This document shows positions 25,559 through 34,963 of a DNA stretch of 64,000 bases, in pieces; within the stretch, counting starts at the first letter, position 1; each line of letters opens with the position of its first letter. The notes beneath the pieces were generated by a model, which was not told the origin of the DNA, ran no database searches, and was given only the letters and a program-made list of their open reading frames with translations. The stretch is taken from contig NZ_LT556049.1 in assembly GCF_900079775.1 (NCBI RefSeq), positions 518,840 to 582,839 on the forward strand, given 5' to 3'. The DNA comes from Leyella lascolaii (GTDB taxonomy: Bacteria; Bacteroidota; Bacteroidia; Bacteroidales; Bacteroidaceae). Position numbers and translations under genes: made by a program.

Positions 25559-27148
25559 TCATTCAGATATCCTCTCCACGGCTTTCATAACAATGTGGTT
25601 GCTTGTGTTGATGACCTGGAAATATTCGCTCATATCCCACAGGTCGCGTGCCACGAGAGCCTTCATCTGCAGTCTGAGCTGCGGCAGAGTCCGTTTCAGC
25701 TCGTCTTCGTCCTTTGGCTTTATCTTGTCTTTCTCCGCCTCTTTCAGCATGCCGTCAATCACGCTCTGCGGAATCTCGAACTCCTTGTCGAACTGTTCGA
25801 ACGACGCATATCTGGTGCGCAGTGTGCTGCGGTTGGCGTCAACGTATTTCAGGTTTGCGTTTATGATGTAGCTGCGTGCGCTCAGCTGCCGGTGCAGCGG
25901 AGTGTATTGTGTGGTGTCGAGCGGCACGAACAGGTCGGGCATTATGCCTCCTCCTCCATACACGGTGCGGTGCTTCCGCAGTGTCTGATATTTCAGAGAG
26001 TCGGCGAAGTGTATGCTGTCCGCGCTGTAAAGTTCTCCGTGTCTGAACCTCTTCTCTATGTCCATGGCATAGTCTTCGATGTCTCCTTTGCTGTAAGGCT
26101 TCTGTATGCACCTTCCGGCAGGTGTGTAGTAGTGCGCTATTGTGAGGCGCATCATCGAGCCGTCGGGGAATTCTATGGGCCGTTGCACAAGACCTTTGCC
26201 GAACGATCTGCGTCCCACTATCTCTCCGCGGTCCTGATCCTGTATGGCTCCGCTAAGTATTTCGGCAGCCGACGCAGAGTATTCGTTCACCAGCACAATA
26301 ACCTTTCCGTCGAGCAGCCTGCCGTTTCCCCTCGCGCGGTATTCCTCGCGTTTCGACGTACGTCCCTCTGTATAGACTATCAGGTCGTGCTTTGCCAGAA
26401 ACTCGTTAGCCACAAGCACGGCAGCCTGGAGATAGCCTCCGCCGTTGTCCTGCAGGTCTATTATGATGTTCCTCATGCCATGGCTTTTCAGCGAGTCGAC
26501 ACACTCCATGAACTCCTTGTGCGTAGTCGCGCCGAAACTTCCTATGCGTATGTATCCCGTCTCGGGCGTTATCATGTATGAAGCGTCCACTGTCTTCACC
26601 GGAATCTTGTCGCGTGTCACCATGAAAGTGAGCACATCCCTTATCCCGCGCCTTACTATCCCGAGCTTCACGTCAGTCCCGCGTTTGCCTCTCAGCCGTC
26701 TCATTATCTCCTCGCGGTCCATCTTCACGCCTGCTATGGTGGTGTCGTTCACGCTCACTATGCGGTCGCCCGCGAGTATTCCCACTTTTTCCGACGGTCC
26801 GTCAGATACGGGCTGGATTATCAGCAGAGTGTCTTCCACCATGTTGAACTGCACGCCTATTCCCTCGAACGAGCCTTGCAGCGACTCCTGCATTGCCTTT
26901 GTCTCCTTTGCCGTGGTGTATGAAGAGTGCGGGTCAAGCTCTTTAAGCATGCCTCTTATGCCGTCTTCCACAAGTTTCTGCTCGTCCACACTGTCCACAT
27001 ACAGATTGGTTATCGCCATTTCGGCTATCTGCATTTTGCGTATCGGACTGTCTTCTCCGAAATTCAGCCTTATCTGTGCCTCGACGCCTGTCGCAGCATA
27101 CAGACACATGGCTGCGGCTGCGGCAACCGCTTTTGATATGATGTTCAT
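25559..27148 (-). CDS. S41 C-terminal processing peptidase
   Basis: 529 aa with an N-terminal signal sequence (MNIISKAVAAAAAMCLYAATGVEA), so periplasmic. A PDZ domain (residues ~90-170, with GVQFNMVEDTLLI and GILAGDRIVSV) precedes the protease domain. The catalytic Ser lies in NEYSASAAEILSGAIQD and the general-base Lys in FGKGLVQ, the Ser-Lys dyad of tail-specific proteases. Such enzymes degrade or trim periplasmic proteins. It lies 78 bases after parE and ends at a strong hairpin; the pairing with parE is common in Bacteroidota. Confidence 0.93.
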   Translation of the reverse strand: MNIISKAVAAAAAMCLYAATGVEAQIRLNFGEDSPIRKMQIAEMAITNLYVDSVDEQKLVEDGIRGMLKELDPHSSYTTAKETKAMQESLQGSFEGIGVQFNMVEDTLLIIQPVSDGPSEKVGILAGDRIVSVNDTTIAGVKMDREEIMRRLRGKRGTDVKLGIVRRGIRDVLTFMVTRDKIPVKTVDASYMITPETGYIRIGSFGATTHKEFMECVDSLKSHGMRNIIIDLQDNGGGYLQAAVLVANEFLAKHDLIVYTEGRTSKREEYRARGNGRLLDGKVIVLVNEYSASAAEILSGAIQDQDRGEIVGRRSFGKGLVQRPIEFPDGSMMRLTIAHYYTPAGRCIQKPYSKGDIEDYAMDIEKRFRHGELYSADSIHFADSLKYQTLRKHRTVYGGGGIMPDLFVPLDTTQYTPLHRQLSARSYIINANLKYVDANRSTLRTRYASFEQFDKEFEIPQSVIDGMLKEAEKDKIKPKDEDELKRTLPQLRLQMKALVARDLWDMSEYFQVINTSNHIVMKAVERISE

Positions 27149-27226
27149 GATGTTTGTAATGTCGGTTTAATGTTATACGATGGTGTACTCACACTCCGTC
27201 TGATATTCAATCAGCCGCACATCGCC

Positions 27227-29182
27227 TCACATCCGGTCTTCAGGCAGGTCTTCCTCTACTACAAGATTGTCTATTATGAAGTTCTGGCGTTCCATGGTGT
27301 TCTTTCCCATGTAGTATTCCAGAAGTTTCTGCACCTGGTCTGTCTTGTGCAGGGTCACCTGCTCCAGTCTCATCTCCGGACCTATGAAATGTGCGAACTC
27401 CTCCGGTGAAATCTCTCCAAGACCTTTGAACCGCGTTATTTCCGGGTCGGGTCCGAGCTCGCGTATCGCCTTCAGCCTTTCCTCGTCGCTGTAGCAATAG
27501 CGCACCACGAAGTCCTTTTTCTTTTCCGTCTTCGACAGTTTCCTGTCGGCGTCAGCCACCACCGACTTGTCCTTTATCCTCGACCGCTTGTTCCTCACTC
27601 TGAAAAGCGGAGTCTGCAATACATACACATGCCCCTTCTTTATCAGTTCCGGGAAGAACTGCAGGAAGAATGTTATTATCAGCAGCCGTATGTGCATGCC
27701 GTCCACATCGGCATCGGTGGCTACAATCACCTTGTTGTATCTAAGCGTGTCGAGCCCGTCCTCTATGTCGAGCGCGGCTTGCAGAAGGTTGAACTCCTCG
27801 TTTTCGTACACTATTTTCTTCGTCAGTCCGAACGAGTTGAGCGGCTTTCCTCTCAGCGAGAACACCGCCTGCGTGTTCACGTCGCGGCTTTTCGTTATGC
27901 TTCCGCTTGCCGAGTCGCCCTCTGTGATGAATATAGAGCTTTCCTCCTTCCTGTCGTTTTTCGAGTCGGAAAGATGTATGCGGCAGTCGCGCAGCTTGCG
28001 GTTGTGCAGGTTGGCTTTCTTCGCTCTCTCCCGTGCGAGCTTCGTTACGCCAGCCATAGCCTTGCGCTCCTTCTCGCTCTCCTGTATCTTCTGCTGCATC
28101 ACCTCAGCCACGTCGGTGTGTATGTGCAGGTAGTTGTCCACTTCGGTTTTTATGAAGTCGCCCACATACTTGTTGATGCTCACTCCGCCTCCCGGCTCCA
28201 TTGTGAGCGAGCCGAGCTTTATCTTGGTCTGGCTTTCAAACATCGGCTCCTCCACGTTGATGGCTATCGCCGCCACCAGACCGTTGCGTATGTCGCCGTA
28301 TTCATAGTTCTTGCCGAAGTATTCCTTTATCGTCCGCGCTATGTGTTCCTTGAAAGCGCTCTGGTGAGTGCCCCCTTGCGTGGTGTGCTGTCCGTTCACG
28401 AAGGAGTGATATTCCTCTCCGTACTGGTTCGTGTGTGTGAAAGCTATCTCGATGTCCTCGCCCTTCATGTGTATGATAGGGTAGAGCCCGTCGGTTGTCA
28501 TTGTGTCGTTGAGCAGGTCCTGAAGTCCGTTCCGGCTCGTTATCCTGTGCCCGTTGTGCATTATGATGAGCCCGGAGTTCAGGTAAGTGTAGTTGCGCAG
28601 CATCGTCTCCACATAGTCGTCGTGGAACGAATAGTTGGTAAACAGCGTGCTGTCCGGCTCGAAGAAGATGTATGTTCCCTGCTCGTCGCTGCTGTCCTCG
28701 GTTATGTCGTCAATGAGGTTGCCCCGTTCGAACGTGAGCCTCCTCACCTTTCCCTCCCTGTAGGAGCGCACCTCGAAGCGCGAGCTCAGCGCGTTCACCG
28801 CCTTCACTCCCACGCCGTTCAGTCCGACACTTTTCTTGAACGCCTTCGAGTCGTACTTTCCTCCCGTGTTGAGCACGCTCACCGCCTCCACGAGCTTTCC
28901 CTGCGGTATACCCCGTCCGTAGTCGCGCACGCTCACCCTGAGGTTGTCCTCGATGTCCACCTCGATGCGTTTGCCGGCGTTCATCTTGAATTCGTCAATC
29001 GAGTTGTCTATCACTTCCTTGAGCAGGACGTATATTCCGTCTTCCGGCAGCGAGCCGTCGCCCAGTCTGCCGATGTACATTCCCGGTCTGGTGCGCACGT
29101 GCTCCATGTCGGAGAGGTGCCGTATGTTGTCGTCCGTATATTCTACTGTCTGTATTATTTCGTTTTCGTTTGTATCTGGCAT
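27227..29182 (-). CDS. parE: DNA topoisomerase IV subunit B
   Basis: 651 aa. It is the ATPase/TOPRIM subunit that with ParC decatenates daughter chromosomes. The GHKL ATPase signature is seen in [10 protein letters not shown] and VRDYGRGIP, then [14 protein letters not shown]. The TOPRIM Glu motif EGDSASGS and [10 protein letters not shown] follow, and the C-terminus carries RFKGLGEI. Length and the absence of the gyrase B insertion separate it from GyrB. It sits between the GNAT-like gene (17-base gap) and the S41 protease. parC is outside the window. Confidence 0.95.
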   Translation of the reverse strand: MPDTNENEIIQTVEYTDDNIRHLSDMEHVRTRPGMYIGRLGDGSLPEDGIYVLLKEVIDNSIDEFKMNAGKRIEVDIEDNLRVSVRDYGRGIPQGKLVEAVSVLNTGGKYDSKAFKKSVGLNGVGVKAVNALSSRFEVRSYREGKVRRLTFERGNLIDDITEDSSDEQGTYIFFEPDSTLFTNYSFHDDYVETMLRNYTYLNSGLIIMHNGHRITSRNGLQDLLNDTMTTDGLYPIIHMKGEDIEIAFTHTNQYGEEYHSFVNGQHTTQGGTHQSAFKEHIARTIKEYFGKNYEYGDIRNGLVAAIAINVEEPMFESQTKIKLGSLTMEPGGGVSINKYVGDFIKTEVDNYLHIHTDVAEVMQQKIQESEKERKAMAGVTKLARERAKKANLHNRKLRDCRIHLSDSKNDRKEESSIFITEGDSASGSITKSRDVNTQAVFSLRGKPLNSFGLTKKIVYENEEFNLLQAALDIEDGLDTLRYNKVIVATDADVDGMHIRLLIITFFLQFFPELIKKGHVYVLQTPLFRVRNKRSRIKDKSVVADADRKLSKTEKKKDFVVRYCYSDEERLKAIRELGPDPEITRFKGLGEISPEEFAHFIGPEMRLEQVTLHKTDQVQKLLEYYMGKNTMERQNFIIDNLVVEEDLPEDRM

Positions 29183-29199
29183 GTTTATGTTTTAGTCGT

Positions 29200-30372
29200 T
29201 TACAATGAGCTTTCCTCCTCCTGCGGGGAAATTCTCTTCACGTAGCATTTTCTTCTTTTGTGCATCACGGGGTTCAGCGCGTCCCACTGGCTCTGCACAC
29301 CTCCGTTGGTTTCCATCTCCACCTGGCTCTCACCCCATTCGAATCCGTATTCCTGATATCTCGGTATGAGGTCGGCGAACATGAGCGCGTTGGCTCCCTT
29401 GCTGCGGTATTCGGGCAGCACACCCATGAGCAGCAGGTCCACGATGTTGGTCTTGTGATATTTCACGGCTCTCAGCAGATGCCACCATCCCATAGGCAGC
29501 ATGCGTCCGCGCTTGCATTGCTGCAGGGCTTTCGAGAGTGAGGGGATGGTTATTCCCACGCCCACGAGCTTCTTTCCGGCGTTCCAGTCCTCCACTAAAG
29601 TGATGAGGCTGAGGTCGGCGAGTGGCAGATACATCTCCACATACTGGTCTATCTGTCTCTCCGTGAGTTCGGAGAAGCCGTACAGGTCTTTGTAAGTCTC
29701 GTTTATAAGCCGGAATATCTTCCGTCCGTATCCTTTCTTGAAGATGTCCGCGCGGGTCAGTTTCTTGATGTGCAGATTATATCTTTTCTCTATCATCTGC
29801 GCTATCTTGACATATTTCTCAGGCACGGTGTCGGGCACATACAGTTTGTATTCCACATATTTGTTGTCCACCTCGAATCCTCCGAGAGCCTCCATGTGTT
29901 GCGGATAATATTCGTAGTTGTAGATGGTAGGCATCGTTCCGAGCTGGTCGAAACCCCATGTGAGCATGCCCTCTGGGTCGAGGTCGGTGAATCCGAGCGG
30001 TCCCACCACCTCCGTCATGCCCTTCTTCCTGCCGTAGTCCTCCACCGCTTTGAGCAGCGCGCCTGACACCTCCAGGTCGTCGATGAAGTCAATCCATCCG
30101 AACCTAACGCGCTTCTGCTTCCATTTCTCGTTTGCCCGGTGGTTTATTATCGCAGCCACGCGGCCCACCATCCTGCCGTCTTTGAATGCCATGTAGTATT
30201 CAGCCTCGCAGAAGTCGAACGCCGCGTTCTTGTCCTTTCTCAGTGTGTTGACATCATCGCTGTACAGGTTTGGCACATCGTAGGGATTTCCCTCATAAAG
30301 GTCATAGTGAAACTCAATGAACTTTTTAAGGTCATACCTCGATTCCACTTTCTTTATTTCTATGGATGACAT
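29200..30372 (-). CDS. GNAT-like acyltransferase-fold protein, conserved in Bacteroidota
   Basis: 390 aa, cytoplasmic, no signal peptide. Residues ~1-170 include YYMAFKDGRMVGRVAAIINHR, the beta-strand pattern of a GNAT domain, and VVGPLGFTDLDPEGML. The C-terminal half contains LLMGVLPEYRSKGANALMF, resembling the GNAT motif A acyl-CoA loop. The protein resembles uncharacterised Bacteroidota GNAT/YghO-like proteins; substrate unknown. It is the first gene of the operon with parE and the S41 protease under an exact-consensus promoter at 30427-30457. Confidence 0.7.
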   Translation of the reverse strand: MSSIEIKKVESRYDLKKFIEFHYDLYEGNPYDVPNLYSDDVNTLRKDKNAAFDFCEAEYYMAFKDGRMVGRVAAIINHRANEKWKQKRVRFGWIDFIDDLEVSGALLKAVEDYGRKKGMTEVVGPLGFTDLDPEGMLTWGFDQLGTMPTIYNYEYYPQHMEALGGFEVDNKYVEYKLYVPDTVPEKYVKIAQMIEKRYNLHIKKLTRADIFKKGYGRKIFRLINETYKDLYGFSELTERQIDQYVEMYLPLADLSLITLVEDWNAGKKLVGVGITIPSLSKALQQCKRGRMLPMGWWHLLRAVKYHKTNIVDLLLMGVLPEYRSKGANALMFADLIPRYQEYGFEWGESQVEMETNGGVQSQWDALNPVMHKRRKCYVKRISPQEEESSL

Positions 30373-30426
30373 TGTTTCTTTTTTTATGTTATACTGAGTC
30401 CCTGCATATACCTATGCAGTAAAATG

Positions 30427-30457
30427 CAAAAGTACTGAAAATCATGCTAATCGCAAA
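30427..30457 (-). promoter_or_regulatory. Promoter of the GNAT-parE-S41 operon
   Basis: The minus strand has TTTG (30454-30457), 19 bases, and TACTTTTG (30427-30434), an exact Bacteroidota promoter. The start would lie near 30420, ~48 bases before the first gene. Confidence 0.78.
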
Positions 30458-30567
30458 AAATATGCCGTTTATTTATGATTATTTTCAAGATGACGGCGCG
30501 GTGTGCGCGCTTTTGCCATGCAGCCTGTTTCCCCGCGCTCCGGAGGTGCGTGCGCGCAGCCTTGCAG

Positions 30568-31839
30568 TCAGGGTTTCCCGCATATCAGCAGCAGGTGCTC
30601 CCCAGCCACTGTCGTGCCGAAAATGTATGTGTCGCCGCCGTCCTTCAGCCTCAGACGTTTCCTTAGCGCGTCAGCCGTCAGCGGGAAGTTGCGCACCGCC
30701 ACGTTTGCCTTTTCCGTGCCGCCGAGCGCGCGCCTGATTTCCTTGCGGTTCATTGTGGCGGCGTCCTTTATGCGGAATGTCCTGCCGGGAAAGCCGTCCG
30801 ACGCCCTGCCTGACACGAACATGTGCGAGTTCTTGCCGAGCGCAGCCACGTCCTGCCTTGCCGCAAGCAGACCGAAACATCCGGCTTTCATCACCGATGC
30901 GTCGGGAACGTGCAGCCACAGCCCCCTCAGCGCGTCCGCCACACTGCCTCCCGCCGCAGCCTCCGCCAGAAGAGCCGCGCATCGGGAAGCCTCGCCCGTT
31001 GCAGGCGGTTCCGCTGTCTCGCCGTCGTCATAGCCGAACACGCTGTCGCCGTTCACGCAGAAAATCCTTCTGCCTCCGCTTCCGCCGCGCCTTATCACCA
31101 CAAGCATCTCCTTGCACTCGTTGCCTGCCGACACTATGTGCACCTCGCTCACGCGCGCCTCTCCGCCCTGTTCCACCTCGCGTATGGTCTGCGATATGTC
31201 GAGCATAGGGGAGAGCTTCACCATCACCGCCTCCGCTTTCCCGAGCATCACCGGCATCATCCGCACTATGTCGGGCGTGCAGTCGCTTATGGCGTAGGTG
31301 CGCGCGCCGTTGCTGTCGCGCCGTGCCGGGTCGGCGTAGAAGAGCGTCACCCGTCCCGAACCGGGCAGGTAGTCGGTGCAGTCGGCGCACACCGTGCAGG
31401 CGTTGTCGAGCCCGAGCCTTCTGAAGTTGTCCCCGGCTATGTCGCAAAGGCGTGCGTCGCGCTCCACGTAGACAGCCCTTCCGAACTCCCTCGCCATGAA
31501 CGAGAAGTCCACTCCCAGACCTCCCGTGAGGTCGGTGAGCACCGTCCCGCCGCCGTTCTCCGCCACAGCCTGCTCCGCTATGCGGCGTGCCACTGATGCC
31601 TTGTAGCGTGCCGTCTGTTCAGACGAGCACTGTTCCATCGACAGATGCGGAGGATAAGTCAGTCCCTCCGTCGCCGCCCACGACGGCAGTTTGCGCCGTG
31701 CCGTCTGCCGTCCGGCTATCTGCTGGAGCGCGAACTTCAGGTCCACGCCTTCCGTGCCCTGATATTTCAGTGCGAGACGCCGCACGTCCTCGTCGATATG
31801 GGCGGCTATGAATGCAGCCGTGTCTGTTGTCTTTGTCAT
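30568..31839 (-). CDS. Class I SAM methyltransferase with THUMP-like C-terminal domain
   Basis: 423 aa. The central Rossmann methyltransferase domain shows TDLTGGLGVDFSFMAR (motif I), VYVERDARLCDIA (the acidic end of beta 2) and FYADPARRD (motif IV). The C-terminal ~170 residues match the THUMP-like domain that follows this enzyme type in Bacteroidota (FRIKDAATMNRKEIRRAL and KANVAVRNFPL are visible). RNA is the probable substrate, but none is known to me. The gene is single, with a -7 match TATCTTTG just upstream on the minus strand. Confidence 0.75.
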   Translation of the reverse strand: MTKTTDTAAFIAAHIDEDVRRLALKYQGTEGVDLKFALQQIAGRQTARRKLPSWAATEGLTYPPHLSMEQCSSEQTARYKASVARRIAEQAVAENGGGTVLTDLTGGLGVDFSFMAREFGRAVYVERDARLCDIAGDNFRRLGLDNACTVCADCTDYLPGSGRVTLFYADPARRDSNGARTYAISDCTPDIVRMMPVMLGKAEAVMVKLSPMLDISQTIREVEQGGEARVSEVHIVSAGNECKEMLVVIRRGGSGGRRIFCVNGDSVFGYDDGETAEPPATGEASRCAALLAEAAAGGSVADALRGLWLHVPDASVMKAGCFGLLAARQDVAALGKNSHMFVSGRASDGFPGRTFRIKDAATMNRKEIRRALGGTEKANVAVRNFPLTADALRKRLRLKDGGDTYIFGTTVAGEHLLLICGKP

Positions 31840-31865
31840 TTGATGTAGGGTGATGTCTGGCTTTA

Positions 31866-31873
31866 CAAAGATA
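31866..31873 (-). promoter_or_regulatory. Likely -7 element for the methyltransferase gene
   Basis: The minus strand reads TATCTTTG, an exact TAnnTTTG, 27 bases before the start codon. No TTTG lies at the consensus distance. Confidence 0.5.
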
Positions 31874-31943
31874 ATGTTTTATTGTCAGAAAACACCGCAG
31901 CGCGTGTCATTTATTTGTCTCCCTGCGTGTGTAAAAGGCTGTT

Positions 31944-31978
31944 TGCAACCGGGTTGCACGGCTTTTGGACTAATTTTG
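31944..31978 (+). promoter_or_regulatory. Promoter and 7-1-7 palindromic operator of the metal ATPase
   Basis: TGCAACC-G-GGTTGCA at 31944-31958 is a perfect 7-1-7 inverted repeat, the geometry of Fur-family boxes. It lies between a TTTG at 31942-31945 and a -7 TAATTTTG at 31971-31978; the 25-base gap is longer than usual. A Fur-family regulator is encoded directly downstream of the ATPase, so autoregulated metal control is the simplest reading. Binding is inferred. Confidence 0.6.
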
Positions 31979-32004
31979 CCGTTGTTAAAACAAAACATCA
32001 GGAT

Positions 32005-33867
32005 ATGTGTGAACATCATGAAAAGAATAATATAGCGCCGATAGCTGTGTCGGCTGTCATGCTCGCCGTAGGACTTTTAGCCTTCGGCACTGGTATGGAA
32101 TGGACTGAGATTATTCCTCCGCTGCTGTGGTATGTCGTGGCTTTCCTGCCTGTGGGGTGGGGAGTGGCGCGCGAGGCTGCCGGACATGCATTGCGCGGCG
32201 ACGTGTTCAACGAGTATATGCTCATGACCCTTGCCTCCCTCGGAGCCTTTGCCATAGGCGAGTATCCAGAGGCTGTGGCTGTGATGCTGCTCTATCAGAC
32301 GGGCGAGATGCTCCAGGAGCGCGCCGTGGAGCGTGTGCGCCGCAACATCAGCAGTATGGTGGCGTTGCGTCCCGACCGCGCTTCGGTGGTGAGAGACGGC
32401 ACCATTGTGGAATGCTCTCCCGAGCAGGTGGCAACGGGAGAGGTGATAGAGGTGAGGCCGGGAGAGCGCGTGCCGCTCGACGGTGAGCTGCTCACAGCCG
32501 GTTCACCGTTCGACACCTCCGTGCTCACAGGTGAGTCGCTGCCACGCATGATAGCCACCGGCGGCGAGGTGTCTGCCGGAATGATAGCCGCAGGAAACGT
32601 GGTAAGGCTGCGCGTGACACGTCCCGCGGGCGATTCGGCTGTTGCCCGCATACTGCGCCTTGTGGAGGAGGCGTCGGCGCGCAAGGCTCCCACCGAACTG
32701 TTCATACGCCGCTTCGCACGTGTCTATACGCCCGTGGTGTTCTCGCTGGCGGTGCTCGTGGTGCTCGTGCCGTGGCTCTGCAGCCTCGCCGGGCTTGCCG
32801 GTGCGTTCGACTTCGCGCTGTGGTTCAGGCGCGCGCTCATCTTCCTTGTCATCTCCTGTCCGTGCGCTCTTGTCATAAGCGTGCCTCTCGGCTATTTCGC
32901 CGGAATAGGAGCGGCGTCGCGCCGGGGCATACTGTTCAAAGGAGGCGGAAGCATAGACGCCGTGGCGGATGTTGACACCTTGGCGTTCGACAAGACCGGA
33001 ACACTCACCTGCGGACGCTTCGAGGTGCTCCGTGTGGAGGGACTCTCCGACGACGACATTGCCATGGTGGCTGCGATGGAGCGCACGTCCGTTCATCCGG
33101 TGGCGCGTGCCATAGTGGAGTATGGAGCCCGTCTGGCGGCTCCTGACGCGGTGCCCGATGTCACCACAGTGCCGGGCTACGGTCTGGAGGCGGGCGGATG
33201 GCTTGCCGGGTCGCCGCGTCTGCTCGAACGCCACGGCATAAGCGTGCCTCAGATGGAGGGCGGCGAGGACGGCACTGTGGTCTGCGTAGCCGCCGGAGGA
33301 GCATACAAGGGGCGCATCGTCCTCGGCGACGTGCTGCGCGACGACGCCCGTCAGGCTGTGCAAGGTACGGGCTTGCGCACGGTGATATTGTCGGGCGACC
33401 GCCAGCCTATTGTCGACGCGGCGGTGGCGGCGACGGGTGCCGCGCTCGGCATAGGCGACCTCCTGCCGGGCGGAAAGGCTGAATACATAGAGTCGCTCAG
33501 GCGTGAGGGACACCGGGTGGCGTTCGTGGGCGACGGCATAAACGACGCTCCGGTGCTCGCTGCGAGCGATGTGGGCATAGCCTTCGGTGACGGCAGCGCG
33601 GACATGGCTGTGGAGACGGCAGACATAGTGATACACTCCGGACGGCTTGTGAAGACGGGCGAGGCGATAGCCGTGGCACGACGCACGCGCCGCATAGTGA
33701 AGCAGAACATCGTGTTTGCCGTGGGTTTCAAGGTGCTTGTGATGGTGCTGGGCGTCCTGGGAGCAGCCAACATATGGATGGCGGTGTTCGCCGACACAGG
33801 CGTGGCGTTGCTTGCGGTGCTCAACTCGATGCGCGTTTTTTCGCTCCCGAACCGCCATAAGGAGTGA
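32005..33867 (+). CDS. Heavy-metal P1B-type ATPase (ZntA/CadA-like)
   Basis: 620 aa from the ATG at 32005; the frame is open back to 31882 but that would run through the promoter and operator. It exports a divalent soft metal (Zn, Cd, Pb or Co) across the inner membrane. The membrane metal motif is SCPCAL (Cys285-Pro-Cys287), the phosphorylated Asp329 lies in DKTGTLT, the His-Pro locus is in SVHPVARA, and GDGINDAPVL closes the P-domain. There is no N-terminal HMA domain, only a short His/Cys-containing start (MCEHHEKNN). The Fur-family gene lies 63 bases downstream and has its own promoter. Confidence 0.92.
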   Translation: MCEHHEKNNIAPIAVSAVMLAVGLLAFGTGMEWTEIIPPLLWYVVAFLPVGWGVAREAAGHALRGDVFNEYMLMTLASLGAFAIGEYPEAVAVMLLYQTGEMLQERAVERVRRNISSMVALRPDRASVVRDGTIVECSPEQVATGEVIEVRPGERVPLDGELLTAGSPFDTSVLTGESLPRMIATGGEVSAGMIAAGNVVRLRVTRPAGDSAVARILRLVEEASARKAPTELFIRRFARVYTPVVFSLAVLVVLVPWLCSLAGLAGAFDFALWFRRALIFLVISCPCALVISVPLGYFAGIGAASRRGILFKGGGSIDAVADVDTLAFDKTGTLTCGRFEVLRVEGLSDDDIAMVAAMERTSVHPVARAIVEYGARLAAPDAVPDVTTVPGYGLEAGGWLAGSPRLLERHGISVPQMEGGEDGTVVCVAAGGAYKGRIVLGDVLRDDARQAVQGTGLRTVILSGDRQPIVDAAVAATGAALGIGDLLPGGKAEYIESLRREGHRVAFVGDGINDAPVLAASDVGIAFGDGSADMAVETADIVIHSGRLVKTGEAIAVARRTRRIVKQNIVFAVGFKVLVMVLGVLGAANIWMAVFADTGVALLAVLNSMRVFSLPNRHKE

Positions 33868-33873
33868 AAACAT

Positions 33874-33904
33874 TTTGAAATGTGCGTTTATTTGCCTATC
33901 TTCG
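33874..33904 (+). promoter_or_regulatory. Promoter of the Fur-family gene
   Basis: TTTG at 33874-33877, a 19-base spacer and TATCTTCG at 33897-33904 (one mismatch to TAnnTTTG) lie in the ATPase-Fur gap. The predicted start is near 33911. Confidence 0.6.
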
Positions 33905-33930
33905 CGGCATGAAGTGTACGGATATTCCGT

Positions 33931-34383
33931 ATGGTTATAACAAAGACAATGACTGACGAACAATTCTTTCTTGACAAACTGAAGCACCGCGACATACGCC
34001 CTACGGCTACACGGCTGCTCATTCTGCGCGAGATGATGCGCGGTGATGAGGCTGTGTCGCTGCCCGACCTCGAGCGTTATCTGCCCACGGTGGACAAGTC
34101 CACCATATCGCGCACGCTGTCGCTGTTTCTGCTCAACCGCCTCGTGCATGTCATAGACGACGGCTCGGGCTCGCTCAAATACGCCGTCTGCGCCGACGAC
34201 TGCGACTGTTCGGTGGAGGACGAGCACACCCATTTCTACTGCACATCGTGCCAGCGCACGTTCTGTCTGAAGCAGATAGCGGTGCCGGTGGTAGACCTTC
34301 CGCCCGGATTCACGCTTTCGAGCATCAACTATGTGCTCAAAGGGCTGTGTCCGGAGTGTGCCGCCGGAGAGCGGAGAGACTGA
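33931..34383 (+). CDS. Fur-family metal-responsive repressor
   Basis: 150 aa from the ATG at 33931 (a second ATG at 33949 gives 144 aa and is about equally likely). The winged-helix DNA-binding half contains IRPTATRLLILREMM and KSTISRTLSLFLLNRLV, typical of Fur/Zur/PerR. The dimerisation half has EDEHTHFYCTSCQRTFCL and LCPECA, giving two CxxC pairs for structural zinc and a His-rich sensory site. Its place behind a P1B ATPase with a 7-1-7 palindrome in the promoter suggests it represses that pump; which metal it senses (Zn most plausible, Zur-like) cannot be told. Confidence 0.88.
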   Translation: MVITKTMTDEQFFLDKLKHRDIRPTATRLLILREMMRGDEAVSLPDLERYLPTVDKSTISRTLSLFLLNRLVHVIDDGSGSLKYAVCADDCDCSVEDEHTHFYCTSCQRTFCLKQIAVPVVDLPPGFTLSSINYVLKGLCPECAAGERRD

Positions 34384-34494
34384 CGGCTGAGGCGTCGCCG
34401 CGCGCTGACGGGGCATGGGCGGAGACGGCGGGAATGCATGATTATGCATTCGTGAAAGTAAAAAATATTGACAGAAGTTTTTCGTGAAATAGAA

Positions 34495-34740
34495 AACGGA
34501 GGAGCGCGGAAAAGGCTCTTCCGCCACGGCGGGGGCATGTCCGGACGGCTGTAGAGGCTGTCCGGACATGCCTTTCCAGTGTCTTCATGATGCGGAAAAG
34601 CCCGTTCCGCTCAGCCGCAAAGCCTTTTCAGAACGCCGGAACAGCCTTTGCCGTGACACAGGAAAGCCTCTTCGGCAAGTCGGAAGAGCCTTTTCCGCAA
34701 TCCGGAAAAACACGTTCTGAACGGCTGATGCGCGCAATGC
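34495..34740. repeat. Tandem ~22-bp CGGAA-N7-TTCCG units
   Basis: This is the clearest copy of the degenerate repeat. From ~34598 to 34725 about six consecutive units of 21-23 bases follow the pattern CGGAA(A/G)AGCC-TTCCG, each a small inverted repeat, with varying 4-6 base linkers. One further unit is at ~34508-34523. No gene is seen in the whole gap 34384-34963. Confidence 0.7.
34534..34572. terminator. 13-bp perfect stem-loop downstream of the Fur-family gene
   Basis: GGCATGTCCGGAC (34534-34546) pairs perfectly with 34560-34572 around a 13-base loop, followed by TTTCC. It lies 150 bases past the Fur-family stop and between convergent genes, so it may terminate from either side. Confidence 0.5.
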
Positions 34741-34963
34741 ACTGGCTGACAAGGACTTGCCGCAAGTGTCTGAGAATGGTGCATACGGAGCATCCCGCGC
34801 TTTTTCCTGCCGCGACGGCACTCTCGCGGAGTTGTGGATGGATAAATATGCGGCTCCGATGTGCATTATCGCATAATTATGCATGGCGGCATGTCTCCGG
34901 CGTGAGATGCTTTCATATGCCGGCATGTGCCCTTTGTTCGCGTGCGGACACGCGGTAGGGCAG

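Noticed and set aside
32503..34569. 688-codon open frame on the minus strand opposite the metal ATPase and Fur-family gene
   Set aside because: Antisense shadow of two well-supported genes; the translation is Arg/His-rich with no domain.
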